Source: DATLNM01 sp035536775 (GTDB lineage: Bacteria; Actinomycetota; CADDZG01; WHSQ01). From it: DNA of 42,527 nucleotides. Where the stretch lies: the NCBI GenBank assembly GCA_035536775.1, contig DATLNM010000034.1, forward strand, positions 1 to 42,527, read 5' to 3'. This document shows, piece after piece, positions 7,918 to 14,551 of this stretch (positions are counted from its first letter, which is position 1; every line of letters starts with the position of its first letter). The position numbers and the translations under genes are program-made. Below the pieces are notes generated by a model. It saw only the letters and a list, made by a program, of their open reading frames with translations, was not told the DNA's origin and made no database searches.

Positions 7918-8685
7918 CTATTCCTCCTCGAGGGCGCGCCGCAGTTGGACGAGGGTTCGGTTCAACAGGCGCGAAACATGCATCTGCGAGATGCCCAGCT
8001 TGTCGGCGATCTCGGATTGCGTGAGGCCTTTGAAGAACCTGAGGTAGAGGATCCGGCGCTCCCGTTCAGGGAGCTTCGCCATCTCGGGAGCAAGTGACGC
8101 GCGATATTCCAGGTTCTCGAGATGCTCGTCATCGGCTCCTAGTTGGTCCGCGAATGTGGTCGTGCCGCCGGAATCGCCGTCGATCGGAGCATCGATGGAT
8201 GTGAAGTTGTAGGCCTGCGCGATCTCGAGCCCTTCGAGCACTGCTTCCTCGGTCTCGCCCGTGGCTTGCGCGATCTCGGCGATCGTCGGGGACCGTCCGA
8301 GCTCCTGGCCGAGATGGCCGACGACATTCGTGAGCTTGAGGTGCAGCTCCTGGAGCCGCCGTGGGACACGAACCGCCCATCCCTTGTCGCGAAAATGACG
8401 TTTTAGCTCACCGACGATCGTCGGAGTTGCGTAGGTCGAGAATTCGACCTCGCGATCGAGGTCGAATCGCTCGATGGCCTTGAGGAGCCCGATGGTTCCG
8501 ACCTGAATGAGGTCCTCCAGCAGCTCGCCACGATTCCGGAACCTTCTGGCGAGGAATTCCACAAGTCCTATGTGCTGATTGACGAGCTGTCCACGGAACT
8601 TCGCCTGCGCTTCAGGGTCCTCCGCGGCGCGGTACTCGCGAAAGAGCTCGCGGACCTCCTCTTTGGACAGCGTTGCGCGTTCCAT
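7918..8685 (-). CDS. sigF: RNA polymerase sigma factor, SigB/SigF/SigG family
   Basis: 255 residues with sigma regions 2 (about 40-115: LEDLIQVGTIGLLKAIERFD, FSTYATPTIVGELKRHFRDK), 3 (VPRRLQELH onward) and 4 (LPERERRILYLRFFKGLTQSEIADKLG followed by SQMHVSRLLNR). The SQMHVSRLL helix is characteristic of the general-stress/sporulation SigB/SigF group of Gram-positives. The start is ATG 8685, which shares a base with the anti-sigma stop (TGATG); a GTG three bases earlier is possible but less likely. The immediately preceding gene encodes an RsbW/UsfX-type anti-sigma protein, so activity is likely set by partner switching. No anti-anti-sigma (STAS) gene is in the window. The SigF name is by analogy. 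Confidence 0.92.
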   Translation of the reverse strand: MERATLSKEEVRELFREYRAAEDPEAQAKFRGQLVNQHIGLVEFLARRFRNRGELLEDLIQVGTIGLLKAIERFDLDREVEFSTYATPTIVGELKRHFRDKGWAVRVPRRLQELHLKLTNVVGHLGQELGRSPTIAEIAQATGETEEAVLEGLEIAQAYNFTSIDAPIDGDSGGTTTFADQLGADDEHLENLEYRASLAPEMAKLPERERRILYLRFFKGLTQSEIADKLGISQMHVSRLLNRTLVQLRRALEEE

Positions 8686-9074
8686 CACAGGTCGATGGTC
8701 TTCTCGGATGCGCGCCGCTTGGACAGAAAGAATCGTGGGACGCCGTCGTTCTGCTCGAGGACGGCTTCGTCGGCAACGGTGTCCAGGATCATCCGCGAAA
8801 GCTCCGTCAGCTGTGTGCGGATCTTGTCTCCCGGCTGGAAACGACCCGATCCACTGATCTCGAGGTGGTCATCACCGACGCCGAAGGCGATCTCGAGTGT
8901 TCCCTCGCGTCCTTGCGAGCCGGTGAGATACGCGCACAGCTCGTCTACGCCTATCTTCAGATCCTCGATGTCGTCGATCGTGAATTGAAGGCGGGACGCT
9001 AGGCCGGCGGCGACCAGCCGGACCAAACGAAGGTGTTCGGGACCCGCTGGGATCGAGAGAGAGACGGTCTCCAC
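8685..9074 (-). CDS. rsbW: RsbW/UsfX-like anti-sigma factor (HATPase fold)
   Basis: 129 residues, GTG start at 9074 overlapping the ku stop (TAGTG). The sequence resembles the GHKL-type anti-sigma factors that bind SigB/SigF: LSIPAGPEHLRLVR at the N-terminus and DDIEDLKIGVDELCAYL at the N-box helix. In kinase-competent RsbW the N-box carries E-x3-N for Mg-ATP binding; here Glu45 is kept but the Asn position is Tyr49, and the DxGxG box is not evident. As far as I recall, mycobacterial UsfX has a similar altered box. Binding of the downstream-encoded sigma factor is the likely role; kinase activity is doubtful. Confidence 0.85.
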   Translation of the reverse strand: METVSLSIPAGPEHLRLVRLVAAGLASRLQFTIDDIEDLKIGVDELCAYLTGSQGREGTLEIAFGVGDDHLEISGSGRFQPGDKIRTQLTELSRMILDTVADEAVLEQNDGVPRFFLSKRRASEKTIDL

Positions 9075-9907
9075 TAGGAGGCGGACGCTTTGCGCTTCGT
9101 CGTCTTCTTCGGAGCGGCAGCCACGTCGGCTTTCTTCTTCTTGGCTTCCTCGACCGATGCCTTGAGAGCTTCCATAAGGTCTACGACCTTAGTCGGCTCT
9201 GGCTCGGGTTCGGTGGAGATCGTTATCTCCTGTCCTTCGACCTTCTGGGAGACGAGGTCTTCAAGGGCGACTCGATACTCGTCTACGAAGGCTTTCGGGT
9301 CGAACTCGGTCGAAAGTTGCTGGATGAGCTGACGGGCCATGGCCACCTCGCCCTCACGGATCTCGACGCGCTTGTCTAGCTCCTCGAACGCGGGGTCGCG
9401 GATCTCATCGGGCCAATGCATGGTTTCCAGGACGAACACGTCGCCCTTGAGACGGATGGTCGCGAGATGCTCCTTATCTCTTAGAGCGACCTTGGCGATC
9501 CCGACCTGCCCCTCCGCTTCAAGGGCATCGGCGAGCAGCTTGTAGGCCTTTACGCCCGGACCCTCGGGCCCCACGAAATAGGTGCGATTGAAGTAGATGG
9601 GGTCGATATCCGTGAGTGGGACGAACGCGACGACGTCGATGGCCCGGATCGAATCGACATCAAGCGAAGCAAGCTCATCGTCGCTGAATTGGACGTAGTG
9701 GTCCTTGGCGTACTCGTAGCCCTTGACGATGTCCTCCCATGACACTTCCTTGCCGCAGGCGTCGCACGCCCGCTTGTAGCGGATCCGGCCTCCATCCTCA
9801 CCGTGGAGGAGGTGGAACTTCAGGCCCTTCTCTTGAACCGCCGAGTACAGCCTGACCGGGATGCTGATCAGGCCGAACGTGATGGCGCCTTTCCACAGAG
9901 CCTTCAT
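9074..9907 (-). CDS. ku: Non-homologous end-joining protein Ku
   Basis: 277 residues, normal for bacterial Ku (about 250-300). The N-terminus WKGAITFGLISIPVRLY, the central GGRIRYKRACDACGKEV and YVGP-like FVGPEG segments, and EVAMARQLIQQLS identify the Ku core ring. The C-terminal tail after about residue 240 is lysine-rich, as in mycobacterial Ku, where it aids DNA binding. Bacterial Ku holds double-strand ends for the ligase LigD; no ligD is in the window. The gene is first in a four-gene unit with the anti-sigma, sigma and PBP genes, and has an AGGAAGAGG ribosome-binding stretch shortly before ATG 9907. Its leader contains two inverted repeats (9941-9960 and 10036-10057). Confidence 0.95.
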   Translation of the reverse strand: MKALWKGAITFGLISIPVRLYSAVQEKGLKFHLLHGEDGGRIRYKRACDACGKEVSWEDIVKGYEYAKDHYVQFSDDELASLDVDSIRAIDVVAFVPLTDIDPIYFNRTYFVGPEGPGVKAYKLLADALEAEGQVGIAKVALRDKEHLATIRLKGDVFVLETMHWPDEIRDPAFEELDKRVEIREGEVAMARQLIQQLSTEFDPKAFVDEYRVALEDLVSQKVEGQEITISTEPEPEPTKVVDLMEALKASVEEAKKKKADVAAAPKKTTKRKASAS

Positions 9908-9940
9908 GGACCTCTTCCTGGTTAGACGGGACCCGCTGGG

Positions 9941-9960
9941 CCGCAGGCCGCGACCTGCGG
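9941..9960. repeat. Perfect inverted repeat in the ku leader
   Basis: CCGCAGG (9941-9947) and CCTGCGG (9954-9960) form a perfect 7-bp inverted repeat around a 6-nt spacer, 34 bp upstream of the ku start. It could be an RNA hairpin in the 5' leader or a dyad operator. There is no T-run on either side, so it is not a canonical terminator. Confidence 0.45.
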
Positions 9961-10029
9961 AAATCTTACGGGCTACAGGGGTTTCTCCAGGTTAGCTGAT
10001 AGCAAAACGGGGGATGACTCTCCGTAGCC

Positions 10030-10057
10030 AAAAAAGGCGGCAGGGTCACCCTCCGCC
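10030..10057 (-). terminator. Intrinsic-terminator-like hairpin facing the ku operon
   Basis: Read on the reverse strand: GGCGGAGGG, a 3-nt loop TGA, then CCCT-G-CCGCC (one bulged G), followed at once by six T (10035-10030). Stem, loop and U-run are those of a Rho-independent terminator. It lies between the divergent bldD and ku starts and points at ku, 123 bp before its ATG. It may insulate ku from antisense transcripts leaving the bldD region, or act as an attenuator if a ku promoter lies further right. Confidence 0.5.
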
Positions 10058-10084
10058 GTCATACGATAAGAGAGCGAGGCGGCA

Positions 10085-10660
10085 ATGAGCGTGACTCACC
10101 AAGTGGACGACCTGGAGACGAACGGCGCGTCCGGGTCGGAACAGGAGCAGGAGGGCGGCTTGCAGACAACCAACTACGCGAGGTCTCTCGGAGAGAAGCT
10201 TCGCAACATCAGGACCCAGAAGGGGATGTCTCTTCAGGACGTCCAGCTGGCCTCCGAGGGCCGGTGGAAGGCAGCGGTCGTGGGAGCCTACGAGCGCGGC
10301 GATCGCAACGTAACGGTTTCACGGCTCGCCGACCTTGCCGATTTCTACGGCGTTCCCGTGTCTGAGATCCTTCCCGACGATGCCGCCACCGGGACGGCGG
10401 TTGCACCGGAGGTGCGCCGCCGCGTCATCCTCGACCTCGAAGGGTTGGAGCGCGTGCCTGAGGGCGACCGCGATCCGTTGTCTCGTTTCACCACCGCCAT
10501 CCAGATCCAGCGGGGCGACTACAACGGGCGCGTCCTGACGATCCGCGAGGACGACCTCATGTCGCTTTCGTTGCTCTACCAAACGACCTCTACGGAGCTC
10601 GCACGTCGTCTCGAGACCTGGGGGATGATCTACTCGGGCGCCGAAGCGCAGGCGAAATAA
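10085..10660 (+). CDS. bldD: BldD-family transcriptional regulator with intact c-di-GMP signature
   Basis: 191 residues from ATG 10085. A helix-turn-helix domain (about 35-95: LGEKLRNIRTQKGMSLQDV, RWKAAVVGAYERGDRNVTV) is followed by the BldD C-terminal domain. In Streptomyces BldD, c-di-GMP drives dimerisation through an RxD-x8-RxxD motif; here it is complete: Arg143, Asp145, Arg154, Asp157, in RGDYNGRVLTIREDD. The N-terminus is about 25 residues longer than Streptomyces BldD; a TTG at 10160 behind an AGGAGGG stretch (10149-10155) would give the usual length. The protein probably represses target genes when c-di-GMP is high. No cyclase or phosphodiesterase gene is in the window. Confidence 0.92.
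   Translation: MSVTHQVDDLETNGASGSEQEQEGGLQTTNYARSLGEKLRNIRTQKGMSLQDVQLASEGRWKAAVVGAYERGDRNVTVSRLADLADFYGVPVSEILPDDAATGTAVAPEVRRRVILDLEGLERVPEGDRDPLSRFTTAIQIQRGDYNGRVLTIREDDLMSLSLLYQTTSTELARRLETWGMIYSGAEAQAK
10149..10155 (+). promoter_or_regulatory. Shine-Dalgarno-like AGGAGGG for an alternative bldD start
   Basis: AGGAGGG lies 4 nt before an in-frame TTG (10160). Starting there would remove 25 residues and give a protein beginning just before the NYARSLGEKLR segment, matching the length of Streptomyces BldD. The spacing is somewhat short, so the ATG at 10085 is kept as the default. Confidence 0.3.
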
Positions 10661-10666
10661 GGGGCC

Positions 10667-11014
10667 CTAGCCTGCGATGCCCGCGACGGCGATCGTCGCA
10701 AGGGCTGCCCAGTACGTCGCTGTGAACCAGTAGTCAAGCGCGCGCGGATCGGACGGGATAAGGACCGCGAGCGTCCACAGCGGCATCACGATTACGCCGA
10801 ACAACAGGGCGTATCCCACCGCGACCCAGCGCGCCCAACCGATCGCGCCTGCAACTCCGCCCGCGATAGCAAGCAGAACGACCCCCAGAACCGCTTGACC
10901 CCAGACGTCCGCCACGGGGCCTCCGTGACGTCGGCGGTACACGCGGTAGCCGAACCCCGCAAGGGCGTTGACCACCAAGGCGGTACTTACGACTGCCGCG
11001 GCGTAACCGTTCAT
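10667..11014 (-). CDS. Small membrane protein of unknown function
   Basis: 115 residues with about four hydrophobic segments (roughly 5-22, 40-60, 64-85, 98-113), Ala/Val/Gly-rich and without charged motifs, apart from a basic YRVYRRRHGG loop after the first segment. No family is recognised. Start ATG 11014 lies 8 nt downstream of a reverse-strand TATCGT box, suggesting a leaderless transcript. It converges on bldD, 6 bp between stops, and is divergent from the DUF3105 gene. Confidence 0.7.
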   Translation of the reverse strand: MNGYAAAVVSTALVVNALAGFGYRVYRRRHGGPVADVWGQAVLGVVLLAIAGGVAGAIGWARWVAVGYALLFGVIVMPLWTLAVLIPSDPRALDYWFTATYWAALATIAVAGIAG

Positions 11015-11022
11015 GACGAAGG

Positions 11023-11032
11023 ACGATAGCCT
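11023..11032. promoter_or_regulatory. Symmetric bidirectional -10 element (A-N3-TA-N3-T)
   Basis: The 10-mer ACGATAGCCT reads TAGCCT (11027-11032) on the plus strand and TATCGT (11028-11023) on the minus strand; the two -10 boxes share the central TA. The start codons at 11041 (+) and 11014 (-) are each exactly 8 nt beyond. This fits one bidirectional promoter giving two leaderless mRNAs. No strong -35 elements are seen. Confidence 0.5.
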
Positions 11033-11040
11033 TCCCCGTC

Positions 11041-11799
11041 ATGGCGAAGAAGAAGGCAGCGAAGAAGAACAGGCCACCCGACTACGACCCCAACGAGAAG
11101 CGGCGCCAACGCCTCGAGGCGCGGCGGCAGGAAAAGGCAGCCGCGCTCGCCGCGCAGAGGCGCGCACAGCAGCGGGAGAGGGTCGTCCGTTGGATCTTGC
11201 TAGCCGGTTTCGCTGCAGCTCTCGTGTGGTTCTTTTTCATCCGCGGAGCTCTTCCGAGTGAGATCGCCGGTCACGAGATCCAGAAGTTCTCGACCGCGGG
11301 AGGGGGTCAACACGCCAGCGGGGAGATCCAGTACGACACGGTTCCCCCTGTGTCGGGTGAACACGCGCCTCAGCCCGGCGCGTGCGGAGTCCTTGCAACG
11401 AAGGTTCCGGACCCAGTCTTCGTTCATAACCTCGAGCACGGGACCGTCGCGCTCGTCTATCAACCGACCCTCGATCCCGAACAGATCGGTGTGCTGGAGT
11501 CAATAGTCACGGCCAACGACAGCCATGTCCTGTCTGCGCCAAACCCAGCGCTCGAGAGCCCGATAGCGGTTGCCGCGTGGGGACATCTGATGGAACTCGA
11601 TGAGGTCGACCGACCGGCCATCGAAGAGTTCATCGAGGTCTTCGCTGCCGGAGGCGTGGCGCCCGAGGCGAATCAGGAGTGTCCGAATACGGCCGAGCAG
11701 CCGTTCGCGCCCGTGACTCCGACACCCTCGGTCCCCGTTAGAACGATCACACCCGGCTTGGATGGGGGCGACGTAGGGAACGAGAAGAAGAAGGATTAG
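11041..11799 (+). CDS. DUF3105 domain membrane-anchored protein
   Basis: 252 residues. A very basic, Ala/Arg/Lys-rich N-terminus (about 1-48) precedes one transmembrane helix (WILLAGFAAALVWFFFI, about 51-67), then an extracytoplasmic DUF3105 domain with the signature pieces YDTVPPVSGEHAPQPG and VHNLEHGTVALVY, whose conserved His residues suggest metal binding. The C-terminus is Pro/Thr-rich and ends in lysines. DUF3105 has no established function; it is frequent in actinobacteria. ATG 11041 lies 8 nt from a TAGCCT box. The gene converges on the secreted paralogue pair. Confidence 0.87.
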   Translation: MAKKKAAKKNRPPDYDPNEKRRQRLEARRQEKAAALAAQRRAQQRERVVRWILLAGFAAALVWFFFIRGALPSEIAGHEIQKFSTAGGGQHASGEIQYDTVPPVSGEHAPQPGACGVLATKVPDPVFVHNLEHGTVALVYQPTLDPEQIGVLESIVTANDSHVLSAPNPALESPIAVAAWGHLMELDEVDRPAIEEFIEVFAAGGVAPEANQECPNTAEQPFAPVTPTPSVPVRTITPGLDGGDVGNEKKKD

Positions 11800-11819
11800 A
11801 GCGGGGTACTAGCTCTTTA
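11798..11819 (+). terminator. Weak hairpin at the end of the DUF3105 gene
   Basis: AGAGC (11798-11802) and GCTCT (11812-11816) form a 5-bp stem with a 9-nt loop, followed by TTT. It sits between convergent genes. The stem is short, so this is only a candidate terminator. Confidence 0.22.
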
Positions 11820-12396
11820 CGGGCTTACCGAGCCACATCTTGAGGGTCGCCGGGGTTCCCATGGTGAGGAAAGCGCTGCTCTCGAGCGTGTACTGGTCGC
11901 AGCGCCCGGCTCGGAAACCAGTGATCGATTCGTAACCGAAGGAACCACTGTCACCGTCGGTGCCGTCCACAGGCCCTACGCCGATCGGCGCGTAGTTAAG
12001 GGCCCGCGACGCAGTGACCTCCTTACCCGCGTTGTCGTACAGCGTGAGGTTCACATCGCTCTGGTTGTCGAACTCGAGCCGGATGTAGATGCCCGGGTGG
12101 GCTTTGGCTGAGTAAAGCTGCACGTTGAAGTACAGCTTCTCCTCGGCGACGGCGGGCAGTCCCGGGCCATGTTCGAACTCGATGATGAGAGGCGACGAGA
12201 CCGTTGCGGCATCGTTCAACTGCGCGATAGGTGCCCCCGCAGCCGCATCGACGCCGGGTTCGAACAACTGACACGGGGGAGGCCCCTTGCGTTGCGCGAT
12301 CGACGGCGGTGCGGCGATAGCTGACACCAAGAGCAGGGCGGTCGCTGCGATCGCAACCCACCATGCTTTGCGAAACTTCAAATGGTCTCCCCTCAC
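11809..12396 (-). CDS. Secreted protein of unknown family, paralogue A
   Basis: 195 residues with an N-terminal signal peptide (basic start, hydrophobic WVAIAATALLLVSAIA, likely cleavage after PPSIAQ or earlier). The mature part contains EFEHGPGLP, YFNVQLYSAKAHPGIYIRLEF, LTLYDNAG, GYESITGF and a C-terminal block C-x2-YTLESSAF-x-TMG-x4-LKMWLG. The next gene shares all of these in the same order, so the two are a tandem duplication. Alternating hydrophobic residues suggest a beta-sandwich domain. Two cysteines (one after PPP, one in the C-terminal block) may form a disulfide. No known family is recognised, so no function is assigned. Confidence 0.75.
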   Translation of the reverse strand: MRGDHLKFRKAWWVAIAATALLLVSAIAAPPSIAQRKGPPPCQLFEPGVDAAAGAPIAQLNDAATVSSPLIIEFEHGPGLPAVAEEKLYFNVQLYSAKAHPGIYIRLEFDNQSDVNLTLYDNAGKEVTASRALNYAPIGVGPVDGTDGDSGSFGYESITGFRAGRCDQYTLESSAFLTMGTPATLKMWLGKPVKS

Positions 12397-12401
12397 GCGG
12401 G

Positions 12402-13031
12402 TTAGGCGGGCGGGCCGAGCCAGACCTTCAGGGTCATGTCCTCACCCAAGGTTTGGAACGCGCGGCTCTCGACCGTGTACCCCGTGCAGTTGGCGCTGGG
12501 GAATCCGCTGATCGACTCGTAACCACTCGCTCCCGTGCCCTGTCCGGCGGGCTCGCCGAGGCCGCCAGGTCCGCCGATCGGCTCCGGAGCATTGGCGCTG
12601 CCGGAGTTCACGGCCTGGGCTCCTGTCAGGTCGTAGACGTAGAGGTCCATATCGCTGGTAGAGGGGGATGCCCACTCTTGGCGGATGTAGAGCCCGGCCG
12701 CCGGCTGCGCCGACACGATCTGGAAGTTGAAGAAGACGGTGTCCTCTTGGATCGGCATCTGGGAGGCGGTCTCCCACAATGCGGGACCGTGGGCGTACTC
12801 GACGGTGAACGGTGCTGCCTCGGTGTATTCGTCGGTGATCGGGACGATCGGTGCCTCGAGCGCTTCTGCGGTTTGGCCGGAGTTGCTTGCGGGCTCCACC
12901 GGGGTGAACTGAGCACACGCCACCTTCGTCTTTTTCTTTTTCTTCGCCATGGCGGCCGAAGGAGCGAACGCCGCCCCAACGAGACATAGAGACATCAGCA
13001 GAGCGAGGATCTTGTAAGCCCGAGTGTTCAT
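12402..13031 (-). CDS. Secreted protein of unknown family, paralogue B
   Basis: 209 residues from ATG 13031, preceded by a GGGGG stretch; the longer open frame upstream lacks a signal peptide at its start. Signal peptide: MNTRAYKILALLMSLCLVGA, cleavage near AAMA, then a lysine run KKKKKTK. The mature part parallels paralogue A: EYAHGPALWE, FFNFQIVSAQPAAGLYIRQEW, MDLYVYDLTG, a Gly/Pro-rich loop, GYESISGF, C-x2-YTVESRAF and LKVWLG. It lies 5 bp upstream of paralogue A in the same direction. Function unknown; a secreted structural or ligand-binding beta-sandwich is an inference only. Confidence 0.75.
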   Translation of the reverse strand: MNTRAYKILALLMSLCLVGAAFAPSAAMAKKKKKTKVACAQFTPVEPASNSGQTAEALEAPIVPITDEYTEAAPFTVEYAHGPALWETASQMPIQEDTVFFNFQIVSAQPAAGLYIRQEWASPSTSDMDLYVYDLTGAQAVNSGSANAPEPIGGPGGLGEPAGQGTGASGYESISGFPSANCTGYTVESRAFQTLGEDMTLKVWLGPPA

Positions 13032-13143
13032 CAGTACCCCCTGAGTCGATTCGCTTGGTCCCCTTTTTCTATGCCGGACGCGCCGTTCCTGCCCAGGCCA
13101 CGGCGCCTCTACTCTCCCGGGACGCGCCCGAACAACCGACTTG

Positions 13144-13149
13144 TACACT
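13144..13149 (+). promoter_or_regulatory. Candidate -10 box (TACACT) of the L,D-transpeptidase gene
   Basis: TACACT ends 7 nt before the GTG at 13157, the spacing expected for a leaderless transcript, and supports that start over the longer open frame. No convincing -35 is present. Confidence 0.35.
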
Positions 13150-13156
13150 CCCGTGC

Positions 13157-14446
13157 GTGAAACGTGTCCTCGCGGGCATCGCCGGGCTCGCGCTCTTAGC
13201 CTCTCTTTTGGTTACAGCCGCGCCCACCGTTTGGGCCGCCGAACCCGCGCTGCCGCCGACTGAGTGGGTCATTGGTCCTGATGCGCGCATCGCGGTCATC
13301 ACGCTCGACGGTCGGCCGAAGGCTAAACACGTTTCTGAGGTTCTAGACGTCCTCGCAAGGGCGCGGGAGAAGGCGTCGTTCTTCCTCCCGGGGGCCTGGG
13401 TCGATCATCACCTTGCAAAGGCCAAGGAGATCGTTGCCGAGGGCCACGTTCTCGCGAACCGCGGATACGGCTCTACCCCTTTGACACAGTTGTCCGACGA
13501 AGCCATCGCCTCTTCGATCGCACGAGGAAGGGCATCCGTCGAGGCTGCAGGCGGCACTCCCGCGGTGTTCCTCCGACCGCCCAAGGGCGCACGTGATGCC
13601 CGGGTCCTCTCGGTCGCCGGCTCGCTTGGTTATCGCGGTGTGAGGTGGAGCCATCACCCGGGGGGTGGCCTTGCCAGCAAGATCGCCGCGAAGGTTGTAC
13701 GCGATGCACGCAACGGGATGATGGTGTCGCTCGACATCTGGCGGAAGGCGCATCGCAAAGCGCTCCCGAAGATCATCGAGCAGCTGCGATCGAAGCGCTT
13801 CGGTCTTCGCACGATCGACGCGTTGAAGCGTGCACACCCGATCAGGTGGGACGTCACGCTCTCGTCGGGCTCGACCGGTCCCGAGGTCTCCTACTTGCAG
13901 AAGCGACTCAACGCGACCTCCTACCCTGCTGGGGAGGTCGACGGGTCGTTCGGGTACGAGGCATTGCAGGCCGTCTACGCCTTCGAGAAGGTCCACTGGC
14001 TCCCTCGCGACGGCATCGTTCCCCCGGAGCAGATGAGTCATATAGCCGCGTCGGGGCGACCCCGCGCGCCCGAGCGCGCGCCGGACGCGTTCGTCGACAT
14101 CGATATATCGCGCCAGGTGTTGTTCGAGGTTCGGGACGGACGCGTCCGACACACGATCCCGATATCGAGCGGCAACGAGGAGTATTACGAGTCCGAGGGC
14201 CAGACGTACAAGGCACACACCCCTCGCGGTGATTTCACGATCGAGCGCAAGATCCCCGGGTGGCGCGAATCGGACCTCGGCATGCTTTGGTACCCGTCGT
14301 ACTTCGTGGGTGGGTTCGCGATCCACGGAAGCGAGTCGGTTCCCACCTACCCGGCGAGCCACGGCTGCGTGCGCATCCCGATGTACGCCACGATCCCGTT
14401 CTACAACCGCAACCCCATAGGGATGCCCGTCTTCGTACACGATTGA
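13157..14446 (+). CDS. Secreted L,D-transpeptidase fused to a degenerate NodB domain and a peptidoglycan-binding domain
   Basis: 429 residues from GTG 13157, chosen because a signal peptide (VKRVLAGIAGLALLASLLV, cleavage near VWAA) starts there. Three parts follow. Residues about 42-235 resemble a NodB polysaccharide deacetylase, but the metal/catalytic motifs are lost: TFDDGP is TLDGRP (49-54) and the HTxSH zinc motif is replaced by a stretch with Arg102 and Ser106 where the histidines belong. Residues about 240-305 are a PG_binding_1-like domain (SSGSTGPEVSYLQKRLN, DGSFGYEALQAVYAF). Residues about 310-429 are a YkuD L,D-transpeptidase with an intact HG...SHGCVR motif and catalytic Cys404. 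It probably makes 3-3 cross-links or attaches proteins to peptidoglycan, with the dead domain as a binding module. Confidence 0.88.
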   Translation: MKRVLAGIAGLALLASLLVTAAPTVWAAEPALPPTEWVIGPDARIAVITLDGRPKAKHVSEVLDVLARAREKASFFLPGAWVDHHLAKAKEIVAEGHVLANRGYGSTPLTQLSDEAIASSIARGRASVEAAGGTPAVFLRPPKGARDARVLSVAGSLGYRGVRWSHHPGGGLASKIAAKVVRDARNGMMVSLDIWRKAHRKALPKIIEQLRSKRFGLRTIDALKRAHPIRWDVTLSSGSTGPEVSYLQKRLNATSYPAGEVDGSFGYEALQAVYAFEKVHWLPRDGIVPPEQMSHIAASGRPRAPERAPDAFVDIDISRQVLFEVRDGRVRHTIPISSGNEEYYESEGQTYKAHTPRGDFTIERKIPGWRESDLGMLWYPSYFVGGFAIHGSESVPTYPASHGCVRIPMYATIPFYNRNPIGMPVFVHD

Positions 14447-14463
14447 GCGCGACCGACGGGCAC

Positions 14464-14478
14464 GGCCGGACGCCGGCC
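14464..14478. repeat. GGCCGG-ACG-CCGGCC hairpin after the L,D-transpeptidase gene
   Basis: A perfect 6-bp, all-GC inverted repeat with a 3-nt loop, 17 nt after the stop codon. There is no T-run. A second small hairpin (CGACC/GGTCG, 14489-14501) follows. Such U-less hairpins are sometimes counted as actinobacterial terminators or 3'-end stabilisers; evidence here is structural only. Confidence 0.35.
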
Positions 14479-14551
14479 ACAGAGCGTGCGACCGAAGGTC
14501 GGGCGGTTTGTCAAAGCGACGAGGGGCCGAGTGGGCTGCCTTAGGAAGCGA

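Noticed and set aside
9908..10084. SigF-type promoter (GTTT ... GGGTA) upstream of ku
   Set aside because: GTTT-like pieces exist on both strands but no GGGTA-like -10 lies at the right spacing.
12240..12260. GGTTCGAA-like string as a tRNA T-loop
   Set aside because: It lies within the coding sequence of secreted paralogue A and no cloverleaf could be built around it; no tRNA was found in the window.
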